A DNA stretch of 6,332 bases, taken from the NCBI GenBank assembly GCA_900553965.1, contig USFX01000159.1, positions 1 to 6,332 of the forward strand. Direction: 5' to 3'. The notes beneath the pieces were generated by a model. The model was given only the letters and a program-made list of their open reading frames with translations, was not told where the DNA came from and made no database searches. Source of the stretch: an uncultured Prevotella sp. (GTDB taxonomy: Bacteria; Bacteroidota; Bacteroidia; Bacteroidales; Bacteroidaceae). The position numbers and the translations under genes were made by a program. Below are positions 1-5,756 of the stretch, one piece after another. Every line of letters starts with the position of its first letter. Within the stretch, counting starts at the first letter, position 1.

Positions 1-329
1 GGCGGCATCATGTAGTAGCCGCTCGTGATACGGCCATCCTCGATGACCTCACGTATCTTCTTTGCATGACGGCGGTCGGACATGAGCATGGCGTTGACAT
101 CATATTTCTGACGCTTGCCGTAGGTCAGACTCTTATAGACATCAAGACGGTACCCCTTCAGTTCCGTGTCGTGCATCTCCACCTTCTTGCAGCCTTTGGC
201 CTGACCGAAGCGCCAGAACAGCTGGCTCACATAAAGTTTCTGGGCCGAAGCCATGACGGCCGTCATCATCAGCATGACAATCATCATCGCCATACGCCGT
301 CGTCCGTTATTGGAATGTTCTTTCTTCAT
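1..329 (-). CDS. Secreted protein of unknown function, third gene of the sigma operon (3' end outside window)
   Basis: This gene starts at the ATG at 329-327 and stays open to the left edge, so 109 codons are visible and the C-terminus is missing. The product begins with a basic segment (KKEHSNNGRRR), then a hydrophobic stretch at about residues 13-27 ending in ASA-Q. That is a good signal peptide with cleavage near residue 29/30, so the mature protein should be periplasmic or surface-located. The mature part starts KLYVSQLFWRFG and is rich in Lys, Arg and Tyr; no catalytic motif is visible. A second Met at residue 13 could also be the start. The gap to the upstream membrane-protein gene is only 15 bases with no clear Shine-Dalgarno, so it is probably co-transcribed with the ECF sigma factor. 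Small secreted proteins in this position are common in Bacteroidales sigma operons. I cannot name the family. Confidence 0.8.
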   Translation of the reverse strand, partial: MKKEHSNNGRRRMAMMIVMLMMTAVMASAQKLYVSQLFWRFGQAKGCKKVEMHDTELKGYRLDVYKSLTYGKRQKYDVNAMLMSDRRHAKKIREVIEDGRITSGYYMMP

Positions 330-344
330 TGTCGTTCGTTTTGC

Positions 345-887
345 TTATTCTTCATCATCTGTCATATCATCGCCGTCCGGCCGCATCATCTGCAGAGCGT
401 CGAAGGCGTCGTCTTCGGAGCCGGCCACCAGCATCAGCGCCTCTTCGGCCTCGCGCTCCACAAACTCACAGTCGGTATATACCCGTCCGTCTATCACGGC
501 GTAACACTGACGGTCAGTCTGAGGAATGTGTCCAATGGCCACGGCTATGAGTATGGCAACCGAAGCGGCTGCCGAGGCTAAAAGCATATCTATCCGCCGC
601 ATCATCGCCGTCCGCCCGGCTTTGCCTTTTTCCGGCGCAGCCTGCCTTTCGTCCGTTACGACATGTTCGGTCAGTCCTTTGTCCTCCACGTCCGTTCTCG
701 TCGTGACGTCACCGGCCGTCGCGTGTCCCGTCTCCCATGCGAACAGAGCTTTATATACCCGCCATTCTTCGGGCATATCGTCCGCCGGCACTTCCGCGAA
801 ATAACGTCTCAGCCGGTCCTCTTCGGCATTGGTCGTCGTGCCGTCGAGATATTTCCCAATCAGTTGTTCTGTCTCCTTCCGTGTCAT
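345..887 (-). CDS. Single-pass membrane protein, probable anti-sigma factor or sigma partner
   Basis: The 180-residue product is predicted from the ATG at 887-885, which overlaps the sigma factor's TGA in an ATGA junction. A longer in-frame start at 977 would add 30 residues lying wholly inside the sigma gene and is less likely. Residues 1-52 (MTRKETEQLIGKYLDG, then AEEDRLRRYF) look like the short helical cytoplasmic segment at the start of Bacteroidetes anti-sigma-like proteins. A basic stretch (about 86-100) precedes one transmembrane helix at about 101-120. The outer part contains CYAVIDGRVYTDC (Cys128 and Cys140) and ends in a very acidic tail. There is no FecR domain, so this is not the TonB-linked type of pair. 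The ATGA overlap implies translational coupling to the sigma factor. Sequestering the sigma factor is the likely role, inferred from position and topology; no recognisable ZAS zinc motif was seen. Confidence 0.82.
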   Translation of the reverse strand: MTRKETEQLIGKYLDGTTTNAEEDRLRRYFAEVPADDMPEEWRVYKALFAWETGHATAGDVTTRTDVEDKGLTEHVVTDERQAAPEKGKAGRTAMMRRIDMLLASAAASVAILIAVAIGHIPQTDRQCYAVIDGRVYTDCEFVEREAEEALMLVAGSEDDAFDALQMMRPDGDDMTDDEE

Positions 888-1390
888 AATCCTTGCAATG
901 TTGTCATTCTCATAAACTCCTCCCGTATCCGCCGTCGTGCCCTCGACAGGTTCTGTCTCAGGCTCTCGGGCGTGCATCCCGTTATCGCCATTATTTCATC
1001 GGCCTCATATCCCTCCATTTCCTTCATCCTGAAGATGCGTGACTGCAATGGCGGCAGGGCGTTGACGATGCGTTCAATCAGTCGTATGTCGTCCACGGCC
1101 TCTGTTCGTTCCTCCCCCGATGACGTGCCGCACACTTCAGCTGTTGCCAAGTCCCCGCGCCTGAGTTTCTGCCGCCGCCACCGGTCCGTGGCCATATTGC
1201 GCAGTATGGTCATGGCCAAGGCCTCGTGATTGGTATGGCGGTCAAGCTCGTCACGCATGTCCCACAGCCTGAGCATCACCTCCTGCACAAGGTCCTCGGC
1301 GCTGTCGTCATCACCCGTCAGATGCCGCGCCCTGACCATCAGCCGCATCCGCATCGGCACTATTTCTCGGTTGAACGTATCTAACTCCAT
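884..1390 (-). CDS. ECF-type RNA polymerase sigma factor
   Basis: This 168-residue protein has the size and two-domain layout of an extracytoplasmic-function sigma factor. It would direct core RNA polymerase to a small promoter set. Region 2 is visible at about residues 5-75: SAEDLVQEVMLRLWD (30-44) is the core-binding and -10 recognition helix motif, followed by the basic segment TDRWRRQKLRR (68-78). Region 4 is at about 105-160: LPPLQSRIFRMKEMEGYEADEIMAITG, then the recognition helix PESLRQNLSRARRRIREE. There is no region 1.1 or region 3, as expected for ECF types. The start MELDTFNREIVPMR fits the usual beginning of Bacteroidales homologues. It overlaps the downstream membrane-protein gene by four bases and is preceded by an ECF-like promoter, consistent with autoregulation. 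The regulon cannot be deduced from this window. Confidence 0.95.
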   Translation of the reverse strand: MELDTFNREIVPMRMRLMVRARHLTGDDDSAEDLVQEVMLRLWDMRDELDRHTNHEALAMTILRNMATDRWRRQKLRRGDLATAEVCGTSSGEERTEAVDDIRLIERIVNALPPLQSRIFRMKEMEGYEADEIMAITGCTPESLRQNLSRARRRIREEFMRMTTLQGL

Positions 1391-1404
1391 ATCTGTTTCT
1401 ATTG

Positions 1405-1434
1405 ATTAAACGGACGCGGCGGGATTTTGTGACA
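1405..1434 (-). promoter_or_regulatory. Candidate ECF-type autoregulatory promoter of the sigma operon
   Basis: Read on the minus strand, TGTCAC (complement of 1429-1434) is followed after 16 bases by CGTTTA, inside CGTCCGTTTAAT (complement of 1405-1416). An AC-rich -35 with a CGTC/CGTT-type -10 is the general form of ECF promoters, and no TAnnTTTG housekeeping box is present between the terminator and the gene. The -10 lies about 15-20 bases from the sigma start, so the leader would be very short. The call rests on motif form and position only. Confidence 0.45.
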
Positions 1435-1455
1435 TCCGGAACGGAATTATTTCAT

Positions 1456-1505
1456 AAAAAGAGCAAGGGCACTGAAAAAGTCCGGAACCTTTTCAGTGCC
1501 CTTGC
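1456..1505 (-). terminator. Intrinsic terminator of the GH43-MgtC gene set
   Basis: A perfect 16-bp inverted repeat pairs 1463-1478 (GCAAGGGCACTGAAAA on the plus strand) with 1490-1505, around an 11-base loop. On the minus strand the stem is followed by TCTTTTT (complement of 1456-1462), a classic U-tract. No T-run follows on the plus side, so it works in the minus direction. It begins 26 bases after the MgtC-family stop codon and isolates that transcript from the sigma operon promoter just beyond. Confidence 0.93.
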
Positions 1506-1530
1506 CTCCCACGCACGCCGCACGTGCCGG

Positions 1531-2199
1531 CTATTCTATATGTCCTATCTCCACTCCCTCAAAACCGCTGATGATGTCAAACATCATCGTCTCATACTGG
1601 AAGCGTTTGACCCTCAGATCCATGTCCACCTCCAACTGCAAACCCTCGCTGGTCGTCACCTCCCGCATGCTGTACGAGAAGACTTCGACCTTTTCCTGCT
1701 TCATGCGCTTTATCACGCCGCGGATGACATCCTTCGACGGAGCGTAGAATGTGACCGAGACGTTGCGCCCACCGAACCGCTGGAGGATGGCGTTGAGTGC
1801 CTCCAAGCAGAGCAGGACAAGCACCGTCGTGGCCGTGGCCAGCAGATAGAGGCCCGCGCCGCAGGTCATGCCGATGGCCGACGTAACCCAAAGACCGGCG
1901 GCCGTGGTCAGTCCGCGGATGACGTTCTTCTGAAAGATAATGATACCGGCACCGATAAATCCGATGCCCGACACCACCTGCGAAGCGATGCGCGAGGGGT
2001 CGAGCGACACATTGGGTGTCCCGCCGGATATGACGATGTCAAAACCGTATTGTGACAGCACCATAAACAGTGCGCTGCCCAATGCGACGAGAAAGTGTGT
2101 CCGCAGTCCGGCTTCCTTGGCGCGATATTCGCGCTCCAGACCGATGAGGCCGCCGAGCAGGGCGGCGATGAAGATGCGGATGGTAAATTCTACTGTCAT
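1531..2199 (-). CDS. MgtC/SapB family inner-membrane protein
   Basis: This 222-residue membrane protein carries family hallmarks: GLIGLEREYRAKEAGLRTH (17-35), then SRIASQVVSGIGFIGAG (69-85), and RGLTTAAGLWVTSAIGM (95-111) leading into a glycine-rich helix. Four or five transmembrane segments fill residues 5-140. A soluble C-terminal domain (about 146-222, NVSVTFYAPSKDVIRGVIKRM onward) has the alternating strand/helix look of the ACT-like domain found on longer MgtC proteins. MgtC of Salmonella supports survival under magnesium limitation and in macrophages and affects the F1F0 ATPase and phosphate handling; many homologues in commensals have no known role. The start lies 21 bases after the GH43 stop and has no Shine-Dalgarno, and a strong terminator follows. 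It is probably the last gene of that transcript. A transport or stress role here is inference. Confidence 0.93.
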   Translation of the reverse strand: MTVEFTIRIFIAALLGGLIGLEREYRAKEAGLRTHFLVALGSALFMVLSQYGFDIVISGGTPNVSLDPSRIASQVVSGIGFIGAGIIIFQKNVIRGLTTAAGLWVTSAIGMTCGAGLYLLATATTVLVLLCLEALNAILQRFGGRNVSVTFYAPSKDVIRGVIKRMKQEKVEVFSYSMREVTTSEGLQLEVDMDLRVKRFQYETMMFDIISGFEGVEIGHIE

Positions 2200-2220
2200 A
2201 ACGCTCTGTATTCTTTTAGG

Positions 2221-4449
2221 TCATTCCCCTACTCCACACAGCTCGTTGTCCAGCACGAGGTGGGCCTTCTCCATCGTCAGGAAGCAGCCCTTCGTGCCGG
2301 CGGGCAGTCCGCTGACGGTATAGGAATAGTTATACTTCTTTCCGGTCGCAGTCGTTGTCACGGCTGTCATGACGGCCGTACCGGAAGATATGGTGAGCGT
2401 GAGGTCCACTTGCGCGCCATTCATATCGGACGTGAACGTCGTCCAGTCGTAGTCATTGGTCATTCCGGCGGCGCGGAGCTCGTCGGTGGCGAAGGTTCCC
2501 CAGCCGTAGGCATCGGCACGCAGGACATAATATTCCGTATAGCCACTCTCCTCACGCTGCTTGCCGTTGGTCAGGACGAGCAGCCAGTTGTTCCAGTTGG
2601 CGGCCCCGTCGGTGTAGTTACGGAACGAATAGCGGAACGTTCCCTCGCCCGACGGAAGGCTGAGATAAGGCGTAAAGTATTTCCAAAATGGCGCCGTGTT
2701 GTCCTCCGGGCCATACGTGCTGAACGCCTGATTGACGGTCTTCTTGCCCCAATAGGTCTTCTTGCCGCCCGCGCCATAGCCGGCATATACGATTGTCGCG
2801 GCGCGCGGCGACGTCTCCCAGTCGGCTTCGCGACAGAGCAGCAGTTTCTGCATGCCTATCGTCAGCGTACCGGTCGCGGCGTCGAAGCTCCACGTCTGAC
2901 CGCCGAACGGCGTTCCCTCGACCTTGTGGTCGGCCGTCAGCGTCAGCGACGTCGCGACGGACTGGGTCTGATATTTGTATTCCAGCGTCACGTTCTCCCA
3001 CTCGCCCGTCAGCTCTTCCTCGCTGATCGGGGCCTGCGGCACGCCGCCGTAACACTCAGGCATGACCACGGGCCAGCCGTCCTCAGTCCAGAGTATGCGG
3101 CGCACCTGTCCCTGCATGATGGCGTTGCTGTAAGCGTCGCCGTAGGCATCGGCCGGCAGACGGCCTTGGGACGAATAGAACCAGTTGCCGCGACCGTCGT
3201 CGAACACGGCGCAGTGGCTCACGCCCACCCAGCCGTAGCCCTGAGAGAAGCGGTAGGGATGGGTCACGAGCGGCCAAGCGTCGCCGCCGCGCGTGGTCAC
3301 GTCCGTATCGTCCATGCCGACATACGGGCCGTCGATATTGCGGGAGCGCACAACGCGGGTATTATAGGCCACGGCCAGTTCGTCGCAGGCCATGAAAAGA
3401 TAGTAGTAGCCGTCATGCCAGATGACTTCCGGAGCTTCGGCCGCTTGCCAGCGGTTGCCCATCTGACGCGTATATATCTGCTTTCCGTAGGCCGTGATGT
3501 CGCCCCAGGGCATGCCCAGCTCCGTCTTCGGCATGCCCGTCACGGCATCCAGTTCGACGGCGGCGAAGCCGGAGTGCCACGAACCGTAAATGAGCCAGTG
3601 GGCACCTTCGGGTGTTATGATGTAGGAGGGGTCGATGGCGTTGTACTTGAAATAACAGTTGGCCCAGTCGTCGGGCTTCACGTAGAAGTTCAGGTTCTTG
3701 TCGGATGCGTTGGTCAGCACGTAGCCCTTGTCCTCCCAGCTCGTCACGTCCTCAGGCGTGGCCGTCTCCATCATACCGATGAAGGCGCGCTCGCCCCACG
3801 AGTTATCCCCGTCGATATAGCCGGGACAGGTGATGGCATAGTACATACGGTATAGTCCGCTCTTGACGCGGCGCACACATGGCGCCCAATAGCCGAACAG
3901 TTCGTCGTTGGTGAAATCGGCCGTGCTCTCGCCCAAGCCCATCGCCGCGCGTATCTCGTTAAGCTTCGGCTTGACCCACTCCGGCAGACGGGGCATCGTC
4001 GTGCCCATGAACTCCCAGTCGACAAGATTGCGCGAGCGGCGGCACATGAAGTGGCCGTGGCCCGAATGGGCGTTGCCGAAGCTGGCGTCGGTCGTGTACA
4101 TATAGTAATAGCCGTCGTCCGCCCGCATGACCGACGGGTCATGGACGTTGGCCAGATTCCACTTAGCGCGGTCTCCCCAACCGGAGATGGAGCGATAATA
4201 GTCGGGATATTCCGGGGCTTTGTATGTCGCAAGACGGTCCGCAATGGGGGCCACCGTTATTTGGCTGATGCTTCCGAGATCAATTCCGCCGAACGTCCAC
4301 GTACCGTCACCGCCGTCCACAAAATCCGCGTCGGCGGAACTGCCGACCACGGTTTTCGCGCCGTCGTTCTGTTCTACGACAAACTGTGCCTTTGCTGCGC
4401 CAGCCGTCATCATCAATGCGGCGGCAAACAATATTGTCTTTGTCTTCAT
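2221..4449 (-). CDS. Secreted GH43-family glycosidase, probable endo-alpha-1,5-L-arabinanase, with C-terminal accessory domains
   Basis: The 742-residue protein has a signal peptide (1-21, cleavage AKA-Q; no lipobox Cys). Residues 22-70 form a short Bacteroidetes-type domain (FVVEQNDG, then DGTWTFGGIDLGSISQI). The GH43 five-bladed propeller spans about 95-470. Candidate catalytic residues are Asp104 in HDPSV (base), Asp273 in AIDPSY (pKa modulator) and Glu338 in QAAEAPEV (acid); His412 in VSHCAVF fits the conserved propeller-centre His. Residues 475-570 match the small beta-sandwich that follows the propeller in larger arabinanases (LTGEWENVTLEYK, then YWGKK). Residues 573-742 form a further domain with NYTDGAANWNNW and YYVLRADAYGWG, which I recognise as recurring in Bacteroidetes glycosidases but cannot name; carbohydrate binding is plausible. 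The expected substrate is arabinan side chains of pectin. Oddity: WAPC (188-191) where family members often have WAPD. No SusC/SusD genes adjoin it and it has no T9SS sorting domain. Exact GH43 specificity is uncertain. Confidence 0.92.
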   Translation of the reverse strand: MKTKTILFAAALMMTAGAAKAQFVVEQNDGAKTVVGSSADADFVDGGDGTWTFGGIDLGSISQITVAPIADRLATYKAPEYPDYYRSISGWGDRAKWNLANVHDPSVMRADDGYYYMYTTDASFGNAHSGHGHFMCRRSRNLVDWEFMGTTMPRLPEWVKPKLNEIRAAMGLGESTADFTNDELFGYWAPCVRRVKSGLYRMYYAITCPGYIDGDNSWGERAFIGMMETATPEDVTSWEDKGYVLTNASDKNLNFYVKPDDWANCYFKYNAIDPSYIITPEGAHWLIYGSWHSGFAAVELDAVTGMPKTELGMPWGDITAYGKQIYTRQMGNRWQAAEAPEVIWHDGYYYLFMACDELAVAYNTRVVRSRNIDGPYVGMDDTDVTTRGGDAWPLVTHPYRFSQGYGWVGVSHCAVFDDGRGNWFYSSQGRLPADAYGDAYSNAIMQGQVRRILWTEDGWPVVMPECYGGVPQAPISEEELTGEWENVTLEYKYQTQSVATSLTLTADHKVEGTPFGGQTWSFDAATGTLTIGMQKLLLCREADWETSPRAATIVYAGYGAGGKKTYWGKKTVNQAFSTYGPEDNTAPFWKYFTPYLSLPSGEGTFRYSFRNYTDGAANWNNWLLVLTNGKQREESGYTEYYVLRADAYGWGTFATDELRAAGMTNDYDWTTFTSDMNGAQVDLTLTISSGTAVMTAVTTTATGKKYNYSYTVSGLPAGTKGCFLTMEKAHLVLDNELCGVGE

Positions 4450-4455
4450 CGTGTT

Positions 4456-4465
4456 CTCCTCCTTT
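4456..4465 (-). promoter_or_regulatory. Strong Shine-Dalgarno of the GH43 gene
   Basis: The minus strand reads AAAGGAGGAG six bases before the ATG at 4449. This is a near-perfect anti-16S match at good spacing. Bacteroidetes genes usually lack such sites, and none of the neighbouring genes here has one. It fixes the start codon and suggests strong, independent initiation for the enzyme within the cluster. Confidence 0.75.
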
Positions 4466-4467
4466 GC

Positions 4468-4938
4468 TCAACGTTTCATGAATTTCACCGTCACCGTTCC
4501 CGCCCGCAGGACATATACGCCAGACGGAAGACCGCTGACATCGACCGTCGTCGTGCGCCCGTCGCTGACCGCAGTCCTGACTGTCCGGCCACTGCCGTCA
4601 AACACCTCTATCGCCGTGCCCGCCGGACATCCCGTCAGCGTCAGCCGACCGTCAACAAACCTGAGCGGCCGCGCCTCCGCTCCGTTACGCCGTGGCGGGA
4701 CAATTCCCGAAGGGTCGACCTGCGTGAAACTCACCGAACGCGCACCGTCAATGATGCTGCCGTCCTTGCAGACCACGGCAAAAGTGTCGTCAGCGTCCGA
4801 CGCCAACAGAAATCCGACGCCTGTCATCAGCACAGTCCGGCCGCTCTGCGGCTCGACCAGCGCCCACTCTTTCACGTCCTGCGCCTGTGCGGACAGACAA
4901 AAGAGCGATGTCATTGATAGTAGTAATAGTTTTCTCAT
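4468..4938 (-). CDS. Small secreted protein with T9SS C-terminal-domain-like end
   Basis: This 156-residue protein has a clear signal peptide (MRKLLLLSMTSLFCLSAQAQ, cleavage about 19/20). Residues 22-75 form a short module (TVLMTGVGFLLASDADDTFAVVCKDG, ending VSFTQVD) resembling modules at the start of many Prevotella secreted proteins. After a basic linker (PPRRNGAEARP), residues 94-156 resemble a type A T9SS sorting domain: LTLTGCPAG, IEVFDGSGRTV, VDVSGLPSGVYVLRAG and a terminal VKFMKR. The fold predicted is an Ig-like beta-sandwich that would direct export across the outer membrane and attachment to the cell surface. There is almost no cargo besides the N-terminal module. The GH43 start follows after 18 bases, so the two are probably co-expressed. 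The best promoter match upstream is an imperfect TAACTTGA (complement of 4969-4976). T9SS function is inferred from motif resemblance. Confidence 0.85.
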   Translation of the reverse strand: MRKLLLLSMTSLFCLSAQAQDVKEWALVEPQSGRTVLMTGVGFLLASDADDTFAVVCKDGSIIDGARSVSFTQVDPSGIVPPRRNGAEARPLRFVDGRLTLTGCPAGTAIEVFDGSGRTVRTAVSDGRTTTVDVSGLPSGVYVLRAGTVTVKFMKR

Positions 4939-4985
4939 CTGTCGTTTACGTTCTTATTTAGTAGCCAATCAAGTTAGTCGCTATA

Positions 4986-5396
4986 TCAAGTCCACAACTC
5001 CGTGATATACATCGGGAAGCCGTGGTCTGACTTACGGAAGCCAAACGACTCATAGAACCTGATGCCGTCTTCGTATGCCACGAGCAAGATGCGCAGATAG
5101 TCACGGTATTTTTCCTTTGTCATCTCCACCAGCCGCCGCCCGATACCGCGTTTCTGATAAGCCGGATCGACAAGAAGATAGTGGACGTATGCCGTCATCA
5201 CACCGTCGTCCATCGTACAGATCATGCCCACCAACCTGTCGCCGTCCCACGCCGAATACACCGTCTCGTAGTTCTTCATCGCTTCAACCAGCTTGTCAGG
5301 ATAGTGGCCCGACGACCATTCCACCGAAAGAAACAGCCGCTCCAGCTCATCACGGCCGAAATCATGGATTGCCTTATAGTCTATTCCGTTGTTCAT
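4986..5396 (-). CDS. GNAT family N-acetyltransferase
   Basis: The 136-residue protein from the ATG at 5396 has the length and order of a single-domain GNAT enzyme, which transfers an acetyl group from acetyl-CoA to an amine. The acetyl-CoA motif is LLVDPAYQKRGIGRRLVEMT (74-93), with QKRGIG forming the pyrophosphate loop. The N-terminal part (ELERLFLSVEWSSGHYPDKL) is a typical substrate-side helical segment, and EDGIRFYESFGFRKSD (109-124) is the usual C-terminal motif. An upstream in-frame ATG at 5456 would give 156 residues but lies only about 11 bases past the -7 box and encodes a Cys/Arg-rich extension unlike the family; the 5396 start is preferred. The substrate cannot be deduced. It ends 47 bases before the T9SS-domain gene on the same strand, with no terminator visible between, so read-through is possible. 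Confidence 0.92.
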   Translation of the reverse strand: MNNGIDYKAIHDFGRDELERLFLSVEWSSGHYPDKLVEAMKNYETVYSAWDGDRLVGMICTMDDGVMTAYVHYLLVDPAYQKRGIGRRLVEMTKEKYRDYLRILLVAYEDGIRFYESFGFRKSDHGFPMYITELWT

Positions 5397-5466
5397 ATCT
5401 CTTCGTCTTTCTTGTCTACAACATCCTGCCGGCCTTACGGTCATCGCCACCGGCATGCGGATTTTG

Positions 5467-5496
5467 CAAAGTTACACTTTTTTTCGACACGACAAC
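5467..5496 (-). promoter_or_regulatory. Bacteroidales sigma-ABfr-type promoter of the GNAT gene
   Basis: On the minus strand TAACTTTG (complement of 5467-5474) matches the -7 consensus TAnnTTTG exactly. GTTG (complement of 5493-5496), 18 bases upstream, is a three-of-four match to the -33 TTTG. Transcription would begin near 5460, leaving a leader of about 60 bases before the ATG at 5396. This supports the shorter GNAT start. Confidence 0.7.
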
Positions 5497-5601
5497 CACT
5501 CTTTCCCGATTTGTTGCAAAAGTTTAAAATCAAAGCAAACGGATTTCATTGTCCGTACGAAAATATTCCTTATTCATGAATGTGGTCTACTAGGCCATAA
5601 T

Positions 5602-5617
5602 TAGTTTTGCAAAGTTA
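5602..5617. promoter_or_regulatory. Back-to-back -7 boxes on both strands (TAGTTTTGCAAAGTTA)
   Basis: The 16-base sequence TAGTTTTGCAAAGTTA contains a perfect TAnnTTTG on the plus strand (5602-5609) directly abutting a perfect one on the minus strand (TAACTTTG, complement of 5610-5617). The core TTTTGCAAAGTTA also occurs at 5462-5474, in the GNAT promoter. No good -33 TTTG is correctly spaced for either direction, so activity is uncertain. The minus direction would give a second, longer leader for the GNAT gene. Confidence 0.35.
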
Positions 5618-5676
5618 ATAAAAATCTTTAAACATACCACTTTACAAAGAAAAAATAAATAAAAAACGGCTTTAAT

Positions 5677-5725
5677 GATAGCGATTATCGAAGGAATGGC
5701 CGCCATTTATCAAATGTTAAACATT
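5677..5725. promoter_or_regulatory. Array of three 13-bp dyads at exact 18-bp spacing, candidate operators
   Basis: Three inverted repeats have centres at 5683, 5701 and 5719. They are GATAGCGATTATC (5677-5689, outer four pairs match), AATGGCCGCCATT (5695-5707, all six pairs match) and AATGTTAAACATT (5713-5725, all six pairs match). The last two share the form AATG-N5-CATT, so the interval between them, CATTTATCAAATG (5704-5716), is also a dyad. The array ends about 110 bases before the helix-turn-helix gene. The regular spacing suggests cooperative binding of a dimeric regulator, possibly that gene's own product. Confidence 0.5.
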
Positions 5726-5756
5726 ACTTCGGAAAAGGCGAATAATTACCTTAAAA

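Noticed and set aside
888..977. Longer start (ATG at 977) for the membrane protein
   Set aside because: The added 30 residues lie wholly in the sigma gene and look random; the ATGA overlap at 884-887 explains the start better.
1402..2055. Plus-strand open frame of 217 codons through the terminator and the MgtC gene
   Set aside because: It runs through the intrinsic terminator hairpin and antisense to a clear MgtC-family gene.
2095..3855. Plus-strand open frame of 586 codons antisense to the GH43 gene
   Set aside because: It is a shadow of the GC-rich GH43 codons: the product is low-pattern, rich in Arg, His, Val and Gly, with no domain, while the minus strand has a complete enzyme with catalytic motifs.
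4051..4917. Plus-strand open frame of 288 codons opposite the GH43 and T9SS-domain genes
   Set aside because: Arg/His-rich sequence without motifs, overlapping two well-supported minus-strand genes.
4968..4991. Direct repeat ATCAAGT (4968-4974 and 4985-4991) between the GNAT and T9SS-domain genes
   Set aside because: Seven bases, and the second copy overlaps the GNAT stop codon; too short to support a site.
5397..5456. Longer GNAT start (ATG at 5456)
   Set aside because: It would sit almost at the transcription start of the predicted promoter and add a Cys/Arg-rich extension not typical of the family.
5530..5577. Minus-strand 15-codon open frame after the 5610-5617 promoter box, possible leader peptide
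   Set aside because: No ribosome site, no run of regulatory codons and no attenuator hairpin after it; length is within chance.
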